The position numbers and the translations under genes are program-made. Positions 9,513 through 19,400 of a stretch of 64,000 nucleotides of DNA are shown piece after piece. Origin of the DNA: CAZDDI01 sp964504195 (lineage in GTDB: Bacteria; Chloroflexota; Anaerolineae; B4-G1; SLSP01). The number at the start of each line of letters is the position of its first letter. Position 1 is the stretch's first letter. The notes beneath the pieces were generated by a model. That model did no database searches. It was not told the DNA's origin and saw only the letters and a list, made by a program, of their open reading frames with translations. Location: the NCBI GenBank assembly GCA_964504195.1, contig CAZDDI010000002.1, forward strand, positions 62,001 to 126,000, read 5' to 3'.

Positions 9513-11264
9513 ATGGATAGCGAGCTAACCCAGTTATTCGCCCGGTCTCGCGCGTGGTTTGAGCGTGTGGTGGCTGTGGATTTACCCGATTCACTGGCTG
9601 CACGGCGCGCAACCATGTTCAATATTCTGATGCTGGTCAGTGTAGTGGTGCTCATGGGGATGGGATTGGGCTTCCTCTACGCTGGATTTCAGGGCTGGAT
9701 GCAGTCACCAGATTACATTATCGGCGCATTGTTCCCCGGATTCTATATCCCGTTTAGCCTCCTCTGCGTGTTCCTGGTAAAACGACGCGTCCTCTGGGTC
9801 ATAGATGCCTACATCTGGTTCAATCTGCTGACGACGGCAGCGGCGTGCTTGATATTCGATGGATATCTAGCCCCAGCCTGGTTGCTCTTTTTCTGGACGG
9901 TGAGCTTTGCAGGTATCTTTCTCAAGCCCAGTTTTGCTCTGGTGATGACGGGCGCGGCGCTGACCTTGTTTTTGTTGCTTCTGCTGTTAAGCGGTTTGGG
10001 CGTCTATCAACCGTATTTCCAGCTGAGCTATGAGGCCCGTGAGTTCTTCTATCTGCTATTTGGCCTGCTGATGCTCTCCTTCACGGGTGGCGTCATCACC
10101 TACCTCAACATGCACAACCTCGGCGAGGCGCTCGCTCAGTTGCAGACCGCCAGCCGCGATCTGGAATCCGGTCAGCAGCAATTGGAGCAGCAGGTGGCGG
10201 AGCGCACCGAAGAGCTGCGCCATCGCTTGGCGGATTTCCGGACCGTGGCGCAGTTGAGCCAGGTGTTGGGGGGCTTGCAAGAATATGATGCTGTGTTGGC
10301 AACCTCTGTGGATTTCATCTCTGAGCAGATGGGGTACTACCATGTGGGCTTATTTCTATTTGATGAGACGCGGCAGTGGCTCTGGTTACGTGCGGCCTCA
10401 TCTGTAGGCGGCAAGCGGATGCTTGCGCGTGGCCATCGCGTGCAAGTGGGCGCGCAGGGCCTCGTGGGGCATGTATCCATGGCGGGGATGTCGCGTATGG
10501 CCTTTGATATAGGCGACGAGGCCGTCTGGTTCAGTAATCCTGACCTGCCCAAGACCCGCTCGGAGCTGGCGTTGCCGCTGGTGAGTCGCGAGCGGGTTGT
10601 GGGCGTCCTGGATATTCATAGTGCTCACCCCAATGCTTTCAACGATGCAGATGTTCAAGTCTTGGAAATCCTGGCCGATGGGTTGATTACGGCCCTGGAA
10701 AATACGCGGATGCTGCAATCTACCCAGATGGCATTAGCGCGCTTGAACCGGTACCAAGAGGATGACATTTTGCGGGGTTGGCGCGAAGCGCTGGCGCGAC
10801 GTGATTTGAAGCTAGGATATATGTATGATCAACGCGAGGTGCGGGCGGTAGATATGCTCGAACCTTTACCGTCATTGAGTGATGCAGGGTTGCAGGTACT
10901 GGTGCGCGAAGACGGTCACTATCAGCTGCAAGCGCCAGTGCAAGTACGTGGTAAGATCGTGGGCGTGTTGAATTTTGAAAGCCCCAAGCCCTGGTCGGAT
11001 GAAGAGCTCCAGCTTGCAGAGACGGTGGTGTTACAGCTGGGACTCGCATTGGAGAACGCCCGGTTGCTTGAGGACACGCGCTTGCGCGCGCGCACAGAGC
11101 AGGCACGCAGTGAAATCGTAGGTCGCGTGCGCGCTTCGGTCAATGTGGATGCCATCCTGCGGAGTGCTGCCGAGGAGCTGGGGCGCGCGTTGCAATTGGA
11201 GCGTGCCCGCGTACAACTACTGCCCGGCGATTCGTTGCCCACTGCGGATGTTTCAGGGAGATAG
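9513..11264 (+). CDS. Membrane-anchored double-GAF sensor protein, no kinase domain
   Basis: A 583-residue paralogue closest in form to the preceding gene. It starts four bases after that gene's stop, with a purine-rich ribosome-binding site (GAGGAGAAGGAG) inside the upstream coding end. It has transmembrane helices at ~40-200, a coiled coil (SGQQQLEQQVAERTEEL), GAF 1 (RSELALPLVSRERVVGVLD), GAF 2 (VQVRGKIVGVLNFESP) and the shared final helix. It closes the tightly packed run of kinase-less GAF proteins; an 80-base gap with no obvious terminator separates it from the lipoprotein gene, so read-through is likely. Confidence 0.83.
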   Translation: MDSELTQLFARSRAWFERVVAVDLPDSLAARRATMFNILMLVSVVVLMGMGLGFLYAGFQGWMQSPDYIIGALFPGFYIPFSLLCVFLVKRRVLWVIDAYIWFNLLTTAAACLIFDGYLAPAWLLFFWTVSFAGIFLKPSFALVMTGAALTLFLLLLLLSGLGVYQPYFQLSYEAREFFYLLFGLLMLSFTGGVITYLNMHNLGEALAQLQTASRDLESGQQQLEQQVAERTEELRHRLADFRTVAQLSQVLGGLQEYDAVLATSVDFISEQMGYYHVGLFLFDETRQWLWLRAASSVGGKRMLARGHRVQVGAQGLVGHVSMAGMSRMAFDIGDEAVWFSNPDLPKTRSELALPLVSRERVVGVLDIHSAHPNAFNDADVQVLEILADGLITALENTRMLQSTQMALARLNRYQEDDILRGWREALARRDLKLGYMYDQREVRAVDMLEPLPSLSDAGLQVLVREDGHYQLQAPVQVRGKIVGVLNFESPKPWSDEELQLAETVVLQLGLALENARLLEDTRLRARTEQARSEIVGRVRASVNVDAILRSAAEELGRALQLERARVQLLPGDSLPTADVSGR

Positions 11265-11344
11265 GGAACCATGTCAGATGGGGTTGTTTTCAAGCGGCGC
11301 TTAGCAGTTGTAAAACCTACCCGGTTTGAAAGATAGGATTATCT

Positions 11345-12397
11345 ATGCGAAGCCATTGGCTGGTGCGTTTACTCATGGTTTTGGGGTTGCTGCTGGCTGG
11401 TTGCCAGGGGACGGGGGGGATGTCGTTACTCACGCCAGAACCGATCCCTGTGCGTACCGATAGGTTGCGTTTGTTGTGGATCACGGGCTATCCACTCGAT
11501 GATCCTCGCACCACGCAGCTCCAGGTGGGCTTGCGCGAGTATCTAGGCGCGCAAGGTTACGGCATACCTTACGGGAATTTGCAGTTGGAGACCTATTATT
11601 TAGCGTCCGCACCCTCGCTGCCCGCCGCCGTGGCTGACGTGCAAGCCTTTGCGCCGGACATAGCCGTGGTTTCCGGCGACGAAGCTGTCCAAACTTTCAT
11701 TCCTGCTTATCCCGATCCTACATTACCTTTCGTTTATTGCGGGTTGCACGGTGATCCGGCAGTGTATCACGTGGATTTACCCAATGTGACGGGCGTGTTG
11801 GCTCGTCCGCGTATCACCGAGACCTTGCGGTTGGCTCATGCTTTTCTTCCGGAGGCGCAGCGGTTTATGCTGTTGACCGCCGCCGATGGTGAGGCTGCCA
11901 TCCTGGTGGAGAGCTTGCAGCAGCAGAGCGAGGCGTTGGGGCTTTTTGTCACTGCGCCGCAGGTGCGCCTCCCGGAGAGCTGGGAGGCCTGGCAGCAGGT
12001 CGTGCTGGCAGAGAGCGCGTTGGTGGATTTCATTGTGGTTGCAGATTATCATACCTTGCGGGATACTTCGGGCGTACTTGTGCGTTCCCGGGATGTCTTA
12101 CAATGGACTGTGGAGAATTCCCCAAGTCCGGTGTTTGGTCTATGGCAGCAGACCATTATTGACGGTGCGGTGGGTGGATTGACGCTTTCCCTGCCGCAGC
12201 AGGGCGCTGCAGCGGCGGCGCGCGTTATTCACATCGTTGCCGGGGCATCCCCCGCCGCTTTACCGCCCGCGCCGCCCCCCCACAACTTGTTAAGTGTCAA
12301 TTTGGCAGCTGCGAGCCGGTGGGGCTTACAAATTCCATTAGAATTGGTGCTAGCGGCCCAAATCGAAGCTCTCTCCCGGTTCCAAGGAGGTCCGTAA
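11345..12397 (+). CDS. ABC_sub_bind-type substrate-binding lipoprotein
   Basis: A 350-residue lipoprotein: the N-terminus is a short signal peptide ending in the lipobox LLAGC, giving lipidated Cys20. The rest resembles periplasmic binding proteins of the ABC_sub_bind type (RLLWITGYPLDD near the N-terminus, two alpha/beta lobes, PNVTGVLARPRITETL in the middle). Genes of this family often sit beside sensor kinases rather than transporters, and no permease or ATPase gene is present here. I infer it delivers a ligand to one of the membrane sensors, most likely the Cache/HAMP protein encoded next. Its TAA stop shares one base with the next ATG. Confidence 0.75.
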   Translation: MRSHWLVRLLMVLGLLLAGCQGTGGMSLLTPEPIPVRTDRLRLLWITGYPLDDPRTTQLQVGLREYLGAQGYGIPYGNLQLETYYLASAPSLPAAVADVQAFAPDIAVVSGDEAVQTFIPAYPDPTLPFVYCGLHGDPAVYHVDLPNVTGVLARPRITETLRLAHAFLPEAQRFMLLTAADGEAAILVESLQQQSEALGLFVTAPQVRLPESWEAWQQVVLAESALVDFIVVADYHTLRDTSGVLVRSRDVLQWTVENSPSPVFGLWQQTIIDGAVGGLTLSLPQQGAAAAARVIHIVAGASPAALPPAPPPHNLLSVNLAAASRWGLQIPLELVLAAQIEALSRFQGGP

Positions 12398-15300
12398 TGT
12401 TCTTCAGGAAATTGAGCCTGCGCTGGCAGATGCTCCTGGTGATTGTACTGGCACCGCTTTTATTGTTGTTGCCGGTCTTTGCCTTTGTCGGCGTGCGTTA
12501 CAATGCTGCCTACCACGAGGCGCAATTAGGCAAGGCCCAACTTGTCGCAGAACAGCTGGGGCGTACGGTGACCGGTATCACGCCTTACGTTACCTCGCCC
12601 TATGATGTGCGCGGGTTAGATTTGCAAGTACGCGCTTTTGCCGAGGGTGAGAGCGACCTGGCTTTTGCGGCGCTCGTATTGGACGGCGGTGAGGTGGTTT
12701 TCCATTCCGTCTTCGGCCTCAATGGGCGCATCTTTCCTGAACTGGCTGATTTGGGAGCGGGGGGGGTCTTCCGCCGCGACTTGCCCGGCTACGGATCGGT
12801 GTATTTGACCGCGCTCCAGATCGAGACTACGCTAGGCAATGGGCGGGCTATATATGCAGTTGTTGGACAATTGGAAACGGAGGTGAATCCGCCAGTGACG
12901 ATTCTGACCCCCGTATTGGCGGGGTTGATAGTGCTGGCCTTGCTCGTTGCATTGATGCAGCTCTTCGTGAATCGTGTTTTGTTGCGACCTTTAGCGCAGT
13001 TAGCCGAGGACACGGCTATTGTAGGGGCTGGCGATTTGAATCATGTGGTGGCGATGCCCCGCGATGATGAAATCGGCATACTGTCGCGCTCCTTTGAGCA
13101 GATGACTGGGCAACTGCGGATGATGGTGCAAAGGTTGGAGCAGCAAGTGACCGATCGCACCCTCGCCTTGCAGCGCAAGAGTGACCAGTTCCGTGCCGCG
13201 AACCTGGTGGCCCGTGAGGCTGCATATGCGCAGGATGTTCCTACCCTATTGGAAACTACCGTGATGGCTATCTCCGAATACTTCGGGTTTTACCACGCGG
13301 GTATTTTTCTATTGGATGAGATACGTGAGTGGGCCGTGTTGCGCGCGGCCTCTTCTGAAGGGGGGCGACATATGTTGACGCGTCGCCATCGGTTGCGCGT
13401 GGCTTCAGAGGGTATTGTGGGCGCAGTGGCTTCAACGGGCTTGCCGCGTATAGCACTGGATGTAGGCGTTGATGCTGCCTGGTTCAACAATCCTGATTTG
13501 CCCAATACCCGTTCGGAAATTGGCTTGCCTCTCAAGACTGGCGAGCGGGTTATTGGGGTGCTGGATGTGCAAAGCGAGGCCCCCGATGCTTTTTCCCCTG
13601 AAGACATTGAGAATTTGCAATTGTTGGCCGATCAGGTAGCGTTGGCTCTCCAAAACGCGCAGCTTCTGGAGCAAATGCAAGGTGCAGTAGGTGAATTGGA
13701 AGCTTTGCAGCAAGATTACCGGCAGGAGGGTTGGGCGCGTTTGTTGGCTCGGCAACGCCCGTTAGCTTACGAGTATGACCGGGTGCAGGTTTATCCTACG
13801 CCGCCGTTGCCCACGCCGCCGGATTTTCTATCTGGGGCAGCGCATCAGCGGATGAGCCATGATGCTGGGTCAGAAATCTTTATGGAAGCAATGCGCGCAC
13901 ATGGGCAGGTCATTGGCTTGATGGCGTTGACCGACCCTGATCGGGTTTGGACGCAGGAAGAGCGCGCCTTGGTGGAGAGCGTAGGCGAGCAGGTGGGTCT
14001 GGCGTTGGAAAACGCCCGTCTCTTTGAGGATGCGCAGCGTACCGCGCGCCAGCAATCCCTGATTAACTTTGTGTTACAGGTAGCTGCTACGACGATGGAG
14101 CCTAGCGAGGCTTTGCGCGAGATTGCCCGTGTACTGGCGCAAGGGTTGCGGATGGCTGTGGGCGTATTTACCTTCCCTGACCCGGAGATTGCGATGGCTC
14201 AGTTGCAATCATTTCTTAGTCCAGGCGGAGATAACATCTTGCCCCCCGGCAGCTTCTACCCGCTCGCACCGGATTTACATATTTTCTTACGGGGGTTGAC
14301 TGATCCAACTCTGGGACGCATGTTGCAAACCTCCCAGAACGAGGTGCTTGGGAGTACCTATGACTTGGAGCGTATCCTCTACGTTCCTATCCGTACAGCC
14401 ACGATTCAAAAAGGCGTATTGGCGATGGCACAGCATCGTGATGATCCGCCCCTCGACCCTGAAACGCGCGAATTAGCTCGTAACCTGGCGGGTCAGATTG
14501 CGGTCATCCTGGAAAATATCAGCTTGTTGGAGGAAACCCAACAACGTTCGGCAGAGCTGCAATCGCTCTATGAGATCTCCTTGCGCTTCAGCACGGAGCT
14601 CGACACTGGCGAGATTTTACGCATGATGGTGGACGAGTCCGCGTCTCTCTTTGATGTGCGCTTGAGTGGTTACTTCCGATACATCGCGGCAGAGAATCGC
14701 TTGGTATTGGATGCTGGTACTGCGCCTTTGTCTCCCTTCCTTGATTATGAAATTGCAGCGGAGAGCGAGATTGGGCAACAGCTGTTACATGCACGGAGGC
14801 CAGTAGCGCTGGAGGGACAAGCTCTCTGGGGGGACCATCAGCAGGAACTCCCCCCTGATGCTACCCGGTTGGTGTTGGCTGTGCCTGTGTTAGGGCGGGC
14901 CACCAATGTTGGCGTATTAGCGATTTGGGGTGATGCTCAGAAGCTGGCCTTTGACGAGCGTGATATTCGTCTGTCTGAACTCTTCATTACCCAGGTTGTC
15001 GCGGCGCTCGAAAACGCTCGGCTTTACGAGGCCTCTACCACTGCGCTGGGCGTGGTGGAGAAGCAGGCGCGTTACCAGACAAATGTTGCGCAATCAGTAG
15101 CCTTATTGGCCGGACAACGTGGGGTGGAATCTGTCCCCGAAGTGTTGCGCTTGTTAGGCGAGGCCGCGCAAGTGTCGCGTGTCTTCTATTTCGAGACGCT
15201 GCCCAGCGAGAAAGTTCCGGTCTGGAATTTGGTAGTAGAATGGGTTGCTAATTCTGAGGATGAAGTTATGTTGATACCGGAGCGGTTACAACGGTTGCCG

Positions 15301-16344
15301 GTTGAGCGTTTCCCTATGTGGAAGGAAGATTTGATACAAGCCGGGATCACGTTGGGGCATGTAGACAAAGTTGGCTTGCGCGAGCGTCGCATCTTGCGGG
15401 CGCTGGGTGTTACTTCGTTCCTGGGGTTGGCCGTCCCCGGCCCGTGGGAAGTTCCTGGCATCCTCGGTTTTGTTGAGGTGGATGAGGTGCGTGAGTGGAC
15501 GGATCAGGAAATCGCCGCGCTGCAAACCGCAGCTGCGGCCCTATCTAACACGCTGGCCCGCGAACGTCTCTTCGCTCAGGTGCAGGAGGCGCTAGCCGAG
15601 ACTGAGGTGTTGTATGAAGCTGGCTCGGCTCTGAACGTAGCCGATACTTTTGAACGTATCCTCGACGTGATGCGCACTTACACCATCTTGGGAGAAGGTG
15701 CTAACAATGTCACGGTGCAGCTCTTTGAGCGTCCTTGGACGGAAGATAACCCGCCTGAGTGGCTGAATATCTTGGTGCGTTGGACTTCGTTGCCGTTGCA
15801 GCTATTGCAAACGCGCTACCCGCTGGTGGGATTTATTTCTAAAGAGCTATTCGCGCTGGATCAATTGATCATTGTTGAGGATATGTCTGGCGACTCACGG
15901 ATTACTGATACGATGCGGGAATTGTTTGCCCAGCGACTTGGCATCAAAAGCACGGTCTTTGTCCCGTTGGTGGCAAGTGGGCAGTGGATTGGTTATTTGA
16001 ATGCGCTGTATCCTGAGTATACAACCTTCCCCGAAGCCGAACAACGGCGCTTGAGTAACCTTGCGGCGCAGGCTGCGGTGGCGATTCAGAACCTATTGCA
16101 ATTACAAGAGTCTGCCGCACGGGCGCGCCGTGAGCGCCAGATCCGTGAGGTCGTGGGCCAGATTCAGGCTGCCCCCGATGTGCAATCGGTGCTCCAGACG
16201 GCTGTCCGTGAACTGGGCCGGGTGTTAGGCGCGCCACGCAGCTTTGTGCAATTGCTGCGGCGTGAAGGCCCTGTGAAGAAACCCGGCACGGGAGAACTCG
16301 CCGCTACCGCTACTGCTGCCATTGTTGGCGAAGATGAAACGTAA
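12397..16344 (+). CDS. Cache-HAMP-multi-GAF sensor protein (1315 aa)
   Basis: ATG 12397 is chosen because AAGGAGG (12384-12390) lies six bases upstream; a GTG further upstream (12319) lies inside the lipoprotein gene. Layout: TM (~13-32), a compact extracellular sensor domain (~35-165), TM (~175-198), HAMP (~200-255), coiled coil, then a chain of about six GAF or GAF-like modules (to ~1240), ending in the GAF-start helix shared by its neighbours and a low-complexity tail. No histidine kinase domain is present despite the size. Translation is coupled to the binding lipoprotein, which suggests a receptor pair. Signal output presumably goes to the hybrid kinase encoded immediately downstream. 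Confidence 0.83.
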   Translation: MFFRKLSLRWQMLLVIVLAPLLLLLPVFAFVGVRYNAAYHEAQLGKAQLVAEQLGRTVTGITPYVTSPYDVRGLDLQVRAFAEGESDLAFAALVLDGGEVVFHSVFGLNGRIFPELADLGAGGVFRRDLPGYGSVYLTALQIETTLGNGRAIYAVVGQLETEVNPPVTILTPVLAGLIVLALLVALMQLFVNRVLLRPLAQLAEDTAIVGAGDLNHVVAMPRDDEIGILSRSFEQMTGQLRMMVQRLEQQVTDRTLALQRKSDQFRAANLVAREAAYAQDVPTLLETTVMAISEYFGFYHAGIFLLDEIREWAVLRAASSEGGRHMLTRRHRLRVASEGIVGAVASTGLPRIALDVGVDAAWFNNPDLPNTRSEIGLPLKTGERVIGVLDVQSEAPDAFSPEDIENLQLLADQVALALQNAQLLEQMQGAVGELEALQQDYRQEGWARLLARQRPLAYEYDRVQVYPTPPLPTPPDFLSGAAHQRMSHDAGSEIFMEAMRAHGQVIGLMALTDPDRVWTQEERALVESVGEQVGLALENARLFEDAQRTARQQSLINFVLQVAATTMEPSEALREIARVLAQGLRMAVGVFTFPDPEIAMAQLQSFLSPGGDNILPPGSFYPLAPDLHIFLRGLTDPTLGRMLQTSQNEVLGSTYDLERILYVPIRTATIQKGVLAMAQHRDDPPLDPETRELARNLAGQIAVILENISLLEETQQRSAELQSLYEISLRFSTELDTGEILRMMVDESASLFDVRLSGYFRYIAAENRLVLDAGTAPLSPFLDYEIAAESEIGQQLLHARRPVALEGQALWGDHQQELPPDATRLVLAVPVLGRATNVGVLAIWGDAQKLAFDERDIRLSELFITQVVAALENARLYEASTTALGVVEKQARYQTNVAQSVALLAGQRGVESVPEVLRLLGEAAQVSRVFYFETLPSEKVPVWNLVVEWVANSEDEVMLIPERLQRLPVERFPMWKEDLIQAGITLGHVDKVGLRERRILRALGVTSFLGLAVPGPWEVPGILGFVEVDEVREWTDQEIAALQTAAAALSNTLARERLFAQVQEALAETEVLYEAGSALNVADTFERILDVMRTYTILGEGANNVTVQLFERPWTEDNPPEWLNILVRWTSLPLQLLQTRYPLVGFISKELFALDQLIIVEDMSGDSRITDTMRELFAQRLGIKSTVFVPLVASGQWIGYLNALYPEYTTFPEAEQRRLSNLAAQAAVAIQNLLQLQESAARARRERQIREVVGQIQAAPDVQSVLQTAVRELGRVLGAPRSFVQLLRREGPVKKPGTGELAATATAAIVGEDET

Positions 16345-16419
16345 AACGTGCGCCTGATTGTCGCCATTCGTTAATTTATTGATTCGCTTGACTCGCTGAT
16401 TTTTTTCCAGGAGCAGGGT

Positions 16420-19400
16420 ATGGAAACCTTATCGCATGAACAGGAACTGGATGCGCTCTATGCGCTGTGTAGCTTACCTATACGGGGGGACACCCCAGGG
16501 CAGGTAGGGGCGCTGGCGGTGGAGCAAGCCGTAAACCTGTTAGGTTGCCAGCTGGCAATCTTTTATCAGCATCATAGCATTGATGCGACGTTGACTCCGT
16601 TGGCGGCGCAGGGGATTAAATTACAATCTTTGTCGGTATTGTCGCTTCCGGGAGAGGGTACGCAATTTTTGACCGTGCCACAACTGCGTACCTGGGAGGG
16701 CGTTGAAGCTGCAACCTTGCTCAAAGCTGTCAGCGGAAAGGAATCAACGAGTGTAGCGGCAACTATACCGGTATTAAGTGCGGGGATATTGGCGGGCGTG
16801 TTGGTGGTGGCGCGCTCCCACCCTTTAAGTGCAGGGGAACTGCGACTTGCAGACTTGTTGGCGCAACGTTTGAGTGCGGCCTGGATCGGGATGCAGCTGC
16901 CAACTTTGCGTCGTGCAAAGGCGCTTTATACGATTAGTCATGTCCTGAGCGAACATACAACCGTCAAGGCGGTGTTGCAAGCCGCTGTTGATGGTACGCG
17001 GGAGGGGTTGAACGCCGACGTGGTCTTCATTAATAGCATCAATGTGACGCATAACACCATTGAACATATGGTGAGCGCTGGTGGGACGGTTCCTGAACCG
17101 TATCAGGTTCTATCTGTCGAAGATATGTGGGCTGGTTGGAGCGGGGAAGTCTTACGCTCTCTAAAGCCGGTATCGGTGTCTGGAAAAGCGCTTCTGGATG
17201 CGCATGAAGATGTCGGGGCGTTGATTATTGCGCCCTTGCTGGCGCGTGGCGAAGTATTAGGTACGCTGACGGCGATGAAGATGCTGCATAGCCTGGACTT
17301 TGAAGAAGCAGATGTAGATTTAGCCGCGGCGATTGCTAAGCAAACTGCCATTGCTATGATGAATGCGCGCCTCTTCGAGCAGAGCCAGCAGCAAATTGCA
17401 GAGCTCTCTACCCTTAACCAAATTAGCGTTTTTGTCTCTTCCGGTGCTACTTTGGAGGACATTCTGACGCGGGTAGATGAGCAGGTCAACAAGCTTTTCG
17501 ACACCACCAATTTTTATGTTGCCGTCTATGAACAGGGCAGTGAAGAGTGGACTTTTGCCTGGCATATCGTGCGTGGGGAGCGGCAACTATTACAACGTCA
17601 CAGCATTCACCAGGGCTTGACCGGTCACATCATTCGTACCCGTGAACCGGTGTTCTTGCCGAATCTGGCTGCCAACCGTGTCTTTTTGGAAGCGCATGGC
17701 ATGCCGTTGATGGGTGAACAAGCCAAATCGTGGATGGGCGTTCCCTTGGTGTCTGGTGACGAAGTTGTGGGCGCGATGGCTGTGGAGAATTATGATTATG
17801 AGGATGTATTCGTAGAAAAGGATCTGTTGCTTTTTTCGACCATCTCCTTACAGGTTGCTAATGCAATCAAGACGGCCCAACTCTTTGAGGAAACGCGCCG
17901 TCGTGCGGGGCAATTGCAGATGGCGGCGGAGGTTTCGCGGGCGGCCTCCTCATTGTTGGAAGTGGATGAACTTTTGCCGATGGTCGTGAACCTGATTCAA
18001 GAGCGCATGCAGATATACTACAGCGGTATCTTTTTGCTGGATAGCACCGGGCAGTGGGCGGTATTGCGCGCTGGCACGGGTGAGGCTGGGGAGCGGATGC
18101 TTGCTCGCGGTCACAAATTGGCCGTGGGCAGCGATTCAATGATTGGGGCGTGTGTGGCGGAAGGTCGGGCGCGTATCCTATTGGATGTAGATCTCAGTGA
18201 GGAGCAGCGCATTGTGCGTCAGCGTAACCCGGATTTACCGGAGACCCGTTCGGAAATGGCGTTACCGCTGATGGCGCGTGGGGAGACCATCGGGGCGATG
18301 ACGATTCAAGATACGCGCCAAGCAGCCTTCGCCGAAGAGGATATCACTGTACTACAAACTTTGGCGGATCAGTTGGCGAATGCGATTGCTAATGCTAACC
18401 TTTTCTCCGATTCGCAGCAACGTTTGAATGAGCTTCAGATGCTCCAGCGGCAATATACGGCTGAATCCTGGGGAGAGTATGCATCGCGGCAGGCGGTGCT
18501 GGGCTACGCGTATGATTTGAGCCGTGTGGCGCCCCTGGATGTGCCGGTGACATTGGAATCTTTGCCTCCGGCAGCATTGGAGCAGGGCCAGGTGGTGGCC
18601 CTGAGCGGGCAACAGAATCAAGAACTTGGTGCGCGCCTCTTTGCGCCGGTGCTGTTACAGGGTGAGCCTATCGGGATGTTGGGTTTTGAAGACATGGAAG
18701 CCGCGCGCGTGTGGAGCGAGGATGACATCGCTCTGATTGAGGCGGTGCGCGATCAATTGGGGCTGGCGTTGCAGAACCGCCTGCTTTTTGCGCAGACGCA
18801 AGAGGCCCTGCGCGAGACCGGCGCGCTTTATGAAATCGGCGTGCATATTAACGAGGCCCATACTATTGAGGAAGTATTGATCGCGGCGGCGGACGGGATT
18901 ATGCAGCGCCCCGAACCCAATCGGGTGGCGGTGGGATTGCTGGAACCGCTTAAACAACCAGAGAACTTCCGTATAGTTGCCAGCCAGGATCGCTCCGCCA
19001 CTGATGTTCACAATAGCAAAACGTATCCCTTGGAATATTGGGGCAATCTATTGGATGTGTTGACACAAGAGCGCCGTTTTGTGACTTCCGATGTGGAGGC
19101 CGATCCATCTTTTTCCGAACTACTACTCTCTGTGTACCGCCAAATCGGTGTGCGGGGTATGGTAGCTCTGCCTCTGAATGTGCAGCAGTTGCGCTATGGC
19201 CTGGTGTTGATCTATACTTCCGAGCCGCACAATTTCACTGCTGAAGAGTTGCGGTTTTATGAGACTGTGGTGCAGCAATCCTCAGTAGCTTTAGAGAACC
19301 TTTACCTCTTTGAGACTACCCAGGCTGAGGCTGAGCGGCGTGCAATCCTCAATGAGGTATTGCAGAGCGCCTCGCGCTCCCTCAATCCAGCCGAGATGAT

